Shown in pieces: positions 46,015 through 55,168 of a DNA stretch of 64,000 bases. A model generated the notes under the pieces. That model was given only the letters and a program-made list of their open reading frames with translations, ran no database searches and was not told the origin of the DNA. Every line of letters begins with the position of its first letter. The first letter of the stretch is position 1. Made by a program: the position numbers and the translations under genes. The stretch is from Endocalyx cinctus (lineage: Eukaryota > Ascomycota > Sordariomycetes > Amphisphaeriales > Apiosporaceae): positions 3,126,441 through 3,190,440 of the forward strand of contig BCKC01000001.1 of NCBI GenBank assembly GCA_001600455.1, written 5' to 3'.

Positions 46015-47664
46015 ATGTTCTGGTCATCACTTCTGAGCTTTGTCTCGCTCGCTGCGGCGGTGCCCCAATTTGGTGGATTTGGAGGAACAACGAGTGCGTA
46101 GCCAAAGCCTTCTTCTACCTTTATAAAATTGGGAAGAGCTGTTTAACTAAGATAGAGTCTCTTTCTGCTTACAGTGCTGCGGTTTGGATGCGCCAATGTG
46201 GTGATCGACCGACTGGACCCCCTCGTCAACCCGGGCGTGATCCCCTCGCCCCACGTGCACCAGATCGTCGGTGGTAACGCATTCAACGCCTCGATCACAA
46301 CCGGTGACGTCTCGGAAGCCGCCGACTGCACCACCTGCGAGTTCTCCGAGGATTTCTCCAACTACTGGACCGCGAACTTGTACTTCAAGGCCCGAAACGG
46401 CACTTACAAGCGCGTTCCCCAGCTCGGCCACGCGTAAGTTGACTTGAAATAATTTCTTTCCCCTCCCTCTTAGGACTTCCTCTAACATTTGGGCTTTTCC
46501 CCTCTCTTCTTTAGGCTCCAATTCGGTGACCAGTTCAGCACCCAGACCCAGGGTGGTATCCTCGTGTACTACGTCTCCGCCCAGCCCGGACAGATCACCG
46601 CCTTCCAGCCTGTTCGTATACAATTTTTTTTTCTTCTGCCTCTTTAAAAAAACGCGATTTTGTATCGCGGACTGCGGCTAACGCTAAGTTATCTAATAGG
46701 GCTTCCGCATGCTTGTCGGTGACCCGACTCTGCGATCCAGGGACGATGCTACCTTGAAGCGACAAAACTGCTACCGATGCTACACCGGCCCCAACTACGG
46801 TGGCGACTACGCCGCCCCTTGCATGGACAACACGTAAGCTTACTTCACACTTATTTAACTCATATACCACAATGATACAGATTAGCTGACGACAACTATA
46901 ACATAGTCTCGACACCGAAGCTCTTCCGGCTAAGCCATGTCTCGGTGGAATCCGATCCAACATCTTGTTCCCGACGTGAGTAGCAATGTCTCTTTAGTAT
47001 CTCAAAAAAAAAAAAAACAGGCCTAAGCTTACGTGGAATGTGATCCGTCAACAGCTGTTGGGACGGCAAGAACCTCGACAGCCCGAACCACCAAGACCAC
47101 ATAGCGTACCCGGTAGGCGGACCGCCCAACTTCCTCAGCCTGGGAGGGCAGTGCCCGTCGACGCACCCGGTGCGGATCCCCCAGCTGATGTACGAGGTCG
47201 TCTGGGACACGACCGGGTTCAATGACCAGTCCATCTGGCCCGAGGACGGATCCCAGCCCTTCTACCTCAGCACGGGAGACAACACCGGCTACGGCCAGCA
47301 CGCCGACTACGTCTTCGGCTGGAAGGGGGACGCCCTCCAGACGGCTATGGACACCTCCGGATGCATGGGCGCCAAGTGCGCCACCCTCAAGACTCAGGCT
47401 ATCACCGACGCGAGGTCTTGCTCCGTTAGCAAGGTCGTTGAGGAGGACCAGGATGGCTGTAAGTCTTTTTCTTTTCTTTATTTTCTCCTCCCCCCTCTTC
47501 TTTCACCCAAAGGAGTTATAATGGAATTATTCCCGACTTGAAAGATGACACGAGGAGAGAAAAAACATATGATGATAATGATTATTAAACTAACTGATTG
47601 ATGCTCAGGGCTCACCGAGCTGCCCGGACTTTCCATGCCCATGGACCAGATGGAACAAGTCTAG
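46015..47664 (+). CDS. Secreted DUF1996-domain protein
   Basis: Seven exons (46015-46093, 46175-46433, 46515-46611, 46700-46833, 46907-46975, 47055-47458, 47609-47664) encode 365 residues; every junction keeps the family frame. Residues 1-16 (MFWSSLLSFVSLAAAV) are a signal peptide. The DUF1996 domain fills the rest: MLRFGCANVVIDRLDPLVNP, SPHVHQIVGGNAF, NCYRCYTGPNYGGDY, LGGIRSNILFPTCWDGKNLD and HADYVFGWKGDAL are the family blocks, with paired Cys and conserved His (VHQIVGG, NHQDHIAYP). The function of DUF1996 proteins is unknown; they are extracellular, often joined to WSC domains, but no WSC domain is seen here. The third intron uses an unusual GTTCGT donor; the alternative GTATAC four bases on would break the frame. 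Confidence 0.93.
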
Positions 47665-48353
47665 AATCTCGAATGATATCTCGCTTTGTTTGGTCCTGGT
47701 TGATATACTCTGATCATATTTCGATTTGAGTCGTAAATTTATGGTGGTGAAGACGGTACGAAATTCCAAGTGTGGTATATTTTTGGTGATTGATTAGCCT
47801 ATTAATGTATCGTCTTGACCATTATATATTGATCATTATTAATTGAAAAAAAGGGACTTGAAGTGATTATGTATACAGCTCAGATGATCAAATTTTCAGC
47901 TCGGCAGTTCTTTTCCATTAAAATTTAGACAACGGATGCGCTTTTATCCATCTAAGAACAATATGAGTGACGGCTGGATTTATTGAATATCACATTTAAG
48001 ACGCGTGAGCCTGAACACATAACAGAGCACAGAATGGATGTTTTATAATACAATTATCTATAGACATCTAATTCTAGGGGGTGGATTCCGATAGGAGCTT
48101 CGAGGAAATATGATGGTATAAACATCGTGTCACTTACTTTGAGAAATGCACCCGACGGCTCGCAGATACGCTAATAACAACTGTAGGCTGTAAAAGGGGC
48201 TGTAAACACGAAGGTCTACAATAATACCCTTTTACTTCTCGTAAATTTTTGATAGTAACGCATAGCAGATGTCTTCGGTATCTTGCTCAATATAAACCAA
48301 CGAACACAACATGCGTGATTGATTGTATTGGCATGAAATAGTACATCGATCCG
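47665..48353. other. Convergent intergenic spacer
   Basis: About 690 bp of AT-rich DNA between the DUF1996 and flavin-reductase-like genes, both ending here. No gene or repeat is seen. Confidence 0.6.
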
Positions 48354-49406
48354 TTAAGGCAGTATGTAGCGACGTATCAGCCCACCAGGCTTTCCTTCTG
48401 GTCTGTGCGCTATCATCTTTTTTCCGAATTGCTTATACACGCCGTTCATGTAACATAAGCTTGTCTCGCACATGGGATCTAGACCTTTCTTGTAATCTAC
48501 TTTTTTAACCTCACCAACCACGATGGTGTTGCCATCGACAACATGATCAAGTGATCGGTCATGTTTACACATGAATGTGTGGCCAATGACGCTGCCCTCT
48601 AACAGAGGTACTGTGCGCAGCTTATTTTCTGCCGCTAGTTCGGGTATTTTGGATAAGATGTCCGATTCGTTCTCTCCAGATTCAAGACTTTCTTTATGAG
48701 AAGATGCTATCTCTTTTTCTTCTTCCCATTCCCTCAGCCAGACGGAGGAGTTTCCTAACTCCATGTTTAGTTTCGTAGGAATACCTATACTGTTGAGCTC
48801 TTCCGTCCCATCGGGCTTGAGGTGGTGCTTCTTTTTCTTCCTCCTCTCTATGACTCTTGGCAAGTTGTAGTTTATGAGGCCGGCAAATGCATCGGCTACT
48901 TCGGCAGCTCGGGGAGTATTGCGGAGGATATGTACGTTGAAAGCGCCGGATCCCAAGATGGCGTCGTACGTTTTACTCGGCGTCTGAATATTAAAGCATA
49001 ACCTGGGCGTGGGCTCTATAGTTAAGGAGGAGAGCGAAGAGACGGTCATGATTCTGGGTACCGGCGACGACAGATTATCTAGAGAAACGCCTTCCTTCAA
49101 TTGTGCGCCAACAGTCATGTCCAGGGACGTGACGAGGACAACAGGTTTCGACAGCATGCGCAAAGCTTTGCGCGTCTCATCATTTATTGAAGTGGGGGGA
49201 GGATCAGCTTTTATTACTGGGACAATTCTTTGTACTCTTCGTATTCTCCTTGCTTTCTTCTCTGCGGCACGCCGGCTCTTCCATCTTGCGTTTGCCGGTG
49301 ATATGAAAGGTGAAAAGAAGGGTAAAACATTTGTTTGATGCAGTATACCACTGCTGAGCTTAAGAACGGGCTCGAGAGGTCTGCGTAGACCGTGCAATCT
49401 ATTCAT
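48354..49406 (-). CDS. Mitochondrial flavin-reductase-like (FMN-binding split barrel) protein
   Basis: A single exon encodes 350 residues with ATG at 49406-49404. The first 60 residues are Arg/Lys-rich with few acids (RWKSRRAAEKKARRIRRVQR), fitting a mitochondrial presequence. The region at about 110-190 has the flavin-reductase-like pattern: MTVSSLSSLTIEPTPRLCFN, TPSKTYDAI and GAFNVHIL. The domain resumes near 285-330 (GHTFMCKHDRSLDHVVDGNT, VVGEVKKVDY) after an insertion of about 90 Lys/Glu-rich residues. Such proteins bind FMN and reduce flavins with NAD(P)H; the cellular role of this fungal form is not known. It is divergent with the gene for mitoribosomal bL31m, 529 bp between start codons. 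Confidence 0.85.
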   Translation of the reverse strand: MNRLHGLRRPLEPVLKLSSGILHQTNVLPFFSPFISPANARWKSRRAAEKKARRIRRVQRIVPVIKADPPPTSINDETRKALRMLSKPVVLVTSLDMTVGAQLKEGVSLDNLSSPVPRIMTVSSLSSLTIEPTPRLCFNIQTPSKTYDAILGSGAFNVHILRNTPRAAEVADAFAGLINYNLPRVIERRKKKKHHLKPDGTEELNSIGIPTKLNMELGNSSVWLREWEEEKEIASSHKESLESGENESDILSKIPELAAENKLRTVPLLEGSVIGHTFMCKHDRSLDHVVDGNTIVVGEVKKVDYKKGLDPMCETSLCYMNGVYKQFGKKMIAHRPEGKPGGLIRRYILP

Positions 49407-49935
49407 TGCATATTCTTTGACGATTGAAAAAAAAAAGATTAAATTTGTGTTAAATTTTCATAATAGTAATAATACAGATCGGTTTTACATATTGAAGTGG
49501 TGAATTATCTTGACTTTTTGAGATCGTGAAGATGTGGTAGAGCGATGACAATGCGATGGCTACAAGCGGATAAGGAAAATTATATGATTATCGTAAATTA
49601 GATAAGATTAGATAAGATCTGATAATAGATGAAATTATCAGGGAAGATCCACATTGAAGATCTATCCAGCTGTCAACGGCCGATGGGAGCTACAATTTAT
49701 TTTAGACTCAGAAATTCAATCCAATTCTTACGATGTTTCGGGCTCGGCTTCAGTTGATTCTACATTGATAATTGTATAAAACATTCTACGAAACGAAGTC
49801 CCGAACTGACTCGGGTAGAATATTTGTCGTATTCTTCCCAGAAATACCACGAAGTTAGCTATTCATTTGAATTGGGAAGAACTTTACAGACCCCAACTCG
49901 AACAATAATATTCCCGTGCTACCGAGCAATTCACA
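49407..49935. promoter_or_regulatory. Shared divergent promoter of two mitochondrial genes
   Basis: The 529 bp lie between the flavin-reductase-like (-) and bL31m (+) start codons. A GATAAGATTAGATAAGATCTGATAA tract (about 49,599-49,623) contains two GATAAG words and a related GATAA, possible GATA-factor sites. An ACATTGAAGATCT segment follows. No TATA box is clear. Confidence 0.45.
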
Positions 49936-50505
49936 ATGGCGACGATAGCAAGACTTCCGGGCGTTTTGCCCAGACGTCCGACGACGTCTAATCCCTTCCC
50001 ATCACAATGCGTAACAAGCGCAGCCATAAAGCCTTCTCATACCCCTCTCTCCCACACCCCTTCTCGCGCCGCGACCATGATCCGCCGACCGAAGCGGCCC
50101 TACACCTTCACGCAGCTGATCCAGCTCTCCGACGGGTCCACCTACACGATGCGCACGACGTCGCCGATGGCTTTGTACAAGTCGACCAAAGACCCGCGGA
50201 ACCACATCCTGTGGCAGCCCAACGACAAGAGCCTCCAGAACGTCGAGGTCGACGAGGCCGGTAAATTGGCCGCGTTCCGACAGAGGTTCGGCCACGGCTG
50301 GGATGCCGACGCCGGGGACAAGGAAGAAGTTTCTGCTGACCCGAAAGATGGGAAAGATGGGAAAGATAAGAAGGTAGAGGCGAAGGAGACGGAAGGGGAG
50401 AAACCAAGCAAGGGACTGGGTGATTTATCCGATTTGATTGCGGGCTACGCTACCGAAGATACGGTATTTGTTAAACCCACGAGTATTATACGAAAGAAGA
50501 AATAA
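49936..50505 (+). CDS. MRPL36: Mitochondrial large-subunit ribosomal protein bL31m
   Basis: A single exon encodes 189 residues with ATG at 49936 (CACAATGGCG). The first 47 residues are a Ser/Pro/Arg-rich presequence. The bL31 core is at about 49-110: RPYTFTQLIQLSDGSTYTM, RTTSPMALYKSTKDPRNH and LAAFRQRFGHGWD match fungal Mrpl36. The C-terminal third is a Lys/Glu/Asp-rich extension ending IIRKKK, with GLGDLSDLIAGYATED as a small ordered patch. The protein acts in the mitochondrial ribosome. It ends convergently with vps5. Confidence 0.88.
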   Translation: MATIARLPGVLPRRPTTSNPFPSQCVTSAAIKPSHTPLSHTPSRAATMIRRPKRPYTFTQLIQLSDGSTYTMRTTSPMALYKSTKDPRNHILWQPNDKSLQNVEVDEAGKLAAFRQRFGHGWDADAGDKEEVSADPKDGKDGKDKKVEAKETEGEKPSKGLGDLSDLIAGYATEDTVFVKPTSIIRKKK

Positions 50506-51221
50506 GATAAAAACGTTATTTTGTAGCGAGGGAATAATGCGTGCATAAAAAAAAAGAGTCGGCTCGCAAAGGCACGCTCGAATCCCAATAAGAAAAAAAA
50601 AAGTGTACAAATTTTTTTATTATACAAAGATCTACTAGCCATGTACATCAAGCCTAAATAGAAGCTGTAAATTATAATGAAACGTATAACTGGTCACCGT
50701 GGTGACTGAATCGTGATTTTATGAAAACTTTGTTGAGTTATGCGTCCTGAAAACGGGAACATATAGGTCTGCATGTGCAAAGACATCGAAAAAGGGGGTC
50801 GTGCAGACAGTTACTTACGGGAAAAAATTCTTCTAGGGACATCATTTTGGAGTGTCTGTTTCTCTGACTTCTTGCTCATAGGCCGCTCGAAATCCCTATA
50901 TATTTTTTCTATGTTAGATATGAAGGACTTGAGACGTCAGCGTTGGCTGAACCTTGGATGGTATGAAGCGGCCTAGGTTAGACATCTAGTGTACGTCTCC
51001 ATCCTCTTATTCTACAAAGACACAGCCTGATCTCCTATTCTATACAGCGAAAACGCCATGTTTCATCCACTCATTACACAAGTTTCGATTTCTGTCTTTT
51101 TCTCTTAGACTTGCGCATGCTTCCCTTGTGCTCTTACGAAAAAAAAAAAAATAGGATATCAATATCTTATAGTATGAGGACACGCTCTACATACATCGTC
51201 TTCATCTCAATTCACCTCCTC
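50506..51221. other. Convergent intergenic spacer
   Basis: About 715 bp between the bL31m and Vps5 stop codons. It contains A-runs (50,548-50,556; 50,594-50,603; 51,139-51,151) and no supported gene. Confidence 0.6.
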
Positions 51222-53350
51222 CTAATCCGAGTCTTCATCTATGGTAGCCCGAGCACGGTCGACAGCCGTGTCACCCCGACCTGATCCCTGGACGACCGGT
51301 GGTCTATAGAACACCGTCTCGTCGTCTTCGGCGTCGAGCTGCATGAGGAAAGTCTCCCATTTCTCGATCAACTGTGTGACAATGTTAGTGTCGTGATGTA
51401 AATTGGTGAAGGAGAAATTTGGAATGGCAACAGGATAAGGGGAAGAGAGTAAATTAAGTATAGGGCGAAAAGTCTTACCTCTTTCTGCGCCTCGACGGCA
51501 CTCTCGAGGAAGGTCTCAACAGACGATTTGAAGTCCTCTACCTTCTCCCTCTCGAAGCGGTCGAGCTCGGAGCGCATGAGACGTCCCATGTCCTCGAAGA
51601 GGAGGCGCGCCTGGTGGACCTTGCGCTCGGCGTCGGCCACCTCGGCGCTGACCTGGTTGAGACGGTCCTGCTGCGACCTGCCCTGGCGGAGGAGTTTGTC
51701 CTGGCTCGCCTTGCGCTTCTGCAGCTCCGAATCGGCCGACTGCCACGAGTAGAAGGCCTTCTGCCTCTGCGTGAACGCCTGCTTCACCGACCCGATCAGC
51801 CGGATGTACTCGTCGATCGTGATGCCGAACGTGAGGACGTCCTGCTGCGCCTGCCGGTCGTAGACGTCCCGTATAGTCAGCTGGAGTTCCGAGAGAGCGT
51901 CTAGCGGACCGGACAGCGTCGGGCTCAGCTCGACGGTGGAAAGAGCGTGCAGAGAGGCGGAAAACTCGCCGGCGGCTTCGGCCATGGCTTTTCGTTGGTT
52001 GACCATAGTATCCATAGACTTCATCAATGCCTTCAGTTGGTTTTCCAAGGCATCTAGGTAAACACGTCGATCATGGAACCACTATAACCATTAGCGCATA
52101 TTTTCGTTGAATGTAGATAGAGAATTGAACATACGTCATCCTGTTCGACGAATTTGCTACCACCACCCATATTGATACCAAGCGAGCCAAAAACACCTTT
52201 GCTCTCTCCAGGTATAGGTTCCCTCCGTTCTTTATGCTTAACATCGACATTGAATGACTCGCTCTCCAAGAACAACTTCAGATCGGGGTCGCGCTGTAAC
52301 GTAGGATGGGCGGCAATCTTGTTCAACATTTTTTCTAAGGCAGCTCGCCGTGACTCGACAAAGTTACTGTCGAATCGGTTGAGCGCCTGTTTCTCTGGCG
52401 GCGGGGGAACGACGACTCCCGGGTTGTTCCCATGCATTGTATTATAAAGCCAGAGAAAATCCCGGTATCGTCGCTTCACTTCGAACTCGGGTTCCTTGTA
52501 TCCTTTCGATGTTGTCTGGTTCTAGTTAGAAGATAATTCTCATAGAATCAACTCTCCCACGTATTATGCTTATTCGTACGTACCTTTGTGCGCACCGAGT
52601 AAACTATATGCGAACTGGTCAAGTCTCCAACCTTGTGCGGGTCGCCGACGTAGATGTTGAACGTAGGTTTCGCTGCCTGTTCGATGCTCATGCTCGGTTG
52701 GCTCGAAGTTTGGACGGGACTAGGTTGGGCGGCTTGCACAGGCGGGGGCGCCCTCGGGCCCGAAGGTCGATCGGCATCGTCGTCATCGATGTGATGGGGA
52801 TCTACGGGACCGGCCCTCCTCTGAGTTGGCTGAGGCATGGTGGTCCGGATCACCATCTGCTCCTTTCGAGGCGGGGCAGGCGGCTCGTCGGCCTGGGCGT
52901 CTCCAGAAACGGGGGCATTGTCACCCAGAGGACCGAGAGGGCCGAGAGGATCGTCAACGGCTTCGAGTTTGGTAGGCTGAGCGACTAGACGACGAACTGG
53001 CCCTCTAGGACCCCTTCCAACAGGCGACTTGACCGAAGCTTGCGAAGGCTGGGAGGACTCGGGAAGCTCTGGTTGCTTGGAAGAGCTATCTAGATCGAGG
53101 TCGGACATGGCAAATTAGCACCCCCTATATCTAACGTAGAGATACTTAAATGACGTATATATCATGCGACAATTGAATTAAAAGACAAACCCTCTACATC
53201 CGCGTCGGTTGGTTTCGAGGTCGACTGCGAAGGGACATCTATGAAATGTTAAGGCGGCATTAGCGAATGAGAGTAAGCACGAAGGATCCGCTTCGGATTT
53301 ATTGGATTTGTCATACCATCCCAAGGTGAATCGGGTTCACCAAAGTCCAT
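51222..53350 (-). CDS. vps5: Vps5/SNX1-type sorting nexin (retromer)
   Basis: The product is a PX-BAR protein of the retromer coat that binds endosomal PI3P and tubulates membranes for recycling to the Golgi. Six exons in transcript order (53350-53317, 53238-53191, 53089-52584, 52515-52135, 52081-51479, 51371-51222) encode 573 residues. Exons 1 and 2 are only 34 and 48 nt and give MDFGEPDSPWDDVPSQ, the usual start of fungal Vps5; an ATG at 53108 would be a false start inside intron 2. The PX domain (about residues 173-290) has the signature EVKRRYRDFLWLYN and the basic-pocket RDPDLKLFLES end. The BAR domain (about 310-573) begins with FVEQDDWFHDRRVYLDALEN, restored by the 53-bp intron at 52134-52082. 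Residues 27-170 are Pro/Ser/Asp-rich and disordered. Confidence 0.93.
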
Positions 53351-53927
53351 GTTAAGAATTCAAGTAAACGAATCGAAACAGAACAAAAAAAAATAATGAA
53401 GCGAAACACTTTGAATGTCTAAGGATAGTGTAGTTGAGTTGTGATGAGTGTTTATGTTAGGAGCCTCAGTAGTCTACTATGTGTTCATAGCTCTAACTAT
53501 CGTAGTAGTAGATTGTTAGGCTTATTACATAGTAGGGGGTTTATGAAATTACGGTTTAACCTGTCAATCTAGTTGTTTAATTGGCGTTACCTTCAGATCA
53601 GTGTGGATCTTACTGTGAGATCTTTACAGATGAACTTTTCTGCGAATTAATTGTATTATTTTTATATTATTATCGCCATCATCGTATGAAACTATAGTTT
53701 TATTTTTCTTTTATAAAACTTATTCTGTGTATTCAGTTTTTCGTTGCCGCCGTGGTATCATGCAATTGTCCCAACCGTAGAAAGATCCATAACTCCCCCT
53801 CCATGATAATGCAATGCAATGCCTCTCGGTGAAAACCCGCACCCTCTTATCTTATATATCTCCTTTTTAAGACAGGTAGATATTGCCGGACATAATCATC
53901 TAGCCCATCCATCTGGAACAATTCGAC
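53351..53927. other. Spacer between vps5 and med11
   Basis: About 580 bp upstream of vps5 and downstream of med11, both on the minus strand. It is AT-rich with no recognised element. Confidence 0.6.
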
Positions 53928-54549
53928 TTAAGGAGAATGCACATTCTCTTGGCTCATCTTTTCTATAGTTTGTCCTAGGAAGTCATAGGCTTGGTCCCAG
54001 AGGTCGGCCTCCATGTCCTTTTCGACCTTATGACTTCGGCTATTTAGCCAACCGACGTTAAATCCACCGATCTTTCCATCGCCGTCGGGTTCGAGAGGAC
54101 CGGCCTTGGACGTATTGGCTTGAACTTCGCCTCCTTCTTCTCGAGTCTTGGTGACACCATCTTTCTTGGTGGTGGTGATGATGCCTGCCTCTTCAAGACC
54201 CCAAATCTGTCTCTTCATGCCAACATTGACAGTCCGCAGGTTCACAAGGAAGTCTTCCATTGACTTCTCAAACATATCGACATGGTTCTTGATTGTTGTT
54301 TCCGGGTCTGCATTTGGGTCTGTATCGTTATTCTCGTCTGCTTTCTTCCCGAGGCTCTTGATCGCTTGTCCAGTGGATTTTAGGAGATTCGCTACGTTCT
54401 ACAATATTTGTTAGAGGTTGTCATACTATTTACTAAATATGCGACAAAAGGTGCTTGAAAATACTAACTTTATCTATATCGCCTAGTTGTTGAATGCGCT
54501 CGGCTTTTGTAAAAGGCACAAAACCTTGCGGGTCTCCATTGCTTTCCAT
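53928..54549 (-). CDS. med11: Mediator head-module subunit Med11
   Basis: Med11 is part of the Mediator head that links activators to RNA polymerase II and TFIIH. Exon 1 is 54549-54469 and exon 2 is 54398-53928, separated by a 70-bp intron with a GTTAGT donor and TAG acceptor. The product has 183 residues. The junction restores the Med11 hallmark FTKAERIQQLGDIDK-NVANLLKSTGQAI, followed by a helix (DMFEKSMEDFLVNLRTVNVGMKRQIWGLEEAGI), as in other fungal Med11 proteins. Residues 120-150 are a loose Lys/Glu/Asp-rich loop. It is divergent with taf5 across 619 bp. Confidence 0.88.
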
Positions 54550-55168
54550 CGTCAAGTCGTCCAGTAGAAGGGAGGATTTATAGAGAGAGAGAAAAAAGAG
54601 GTTTGGCAGTGGAAAATGATGGGTAAGAATCAGTGTTATTGAAGATGCAGTGCTGCTGGAGATGGAGATAGTCGAATATATCAAAAGTATGTACATACAA
54701 TATGAAGGCAGATATTACCATTCATTATATGTACTGTATATGAATTTATTTACAGAGTATTATTGGACCCAAAATATTCCCCAGACTTCATTTAATTGCT
54801 AGGCAGTAAGTAAGTACTTACGTGCCTGGGGCTGCTAGGCTGCTAGGTAGCTTCTATTACTGATAAGTTATTAGGCCTGAAACTAAGATTTAGGCTGCTT
54901 CTGGGTTCTTAGGCTGTTAGCTCACTATAAACCCACCATCTTTCTCCAGAAACTCCATCTTGAATTTTAAGCCTCAACGCCAAGGACTGTTTCAACCCTC
55001 ACTTCATCATCAAATCAACAAATAAAAAAAAAAAGAATCAACACATCAACAAATCAACAATAAAGTCCGAAACAGATACATACGTAGGATATTTCACAGA
55101 TTGAATGCCCCGTAATAATTTCGATACGAGGAGCTTGATTCTTATGTACTTTGATAAAATACTTCGCC
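54550..55168. promoter_or_regulatory. Shared divergent promoter of med11 and taf5
   Basis: The 619 bp lie between the two start codons. It includes GTAAGTACTTACGTGCC and GGCTGCTAGGCTGCTAGGTAGC repeats (54,808-54,852), then an A/C-rich leader with repeated ATCAACA words (55,010-55,062). No TATA box is obvious. Confidence 0.45.
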
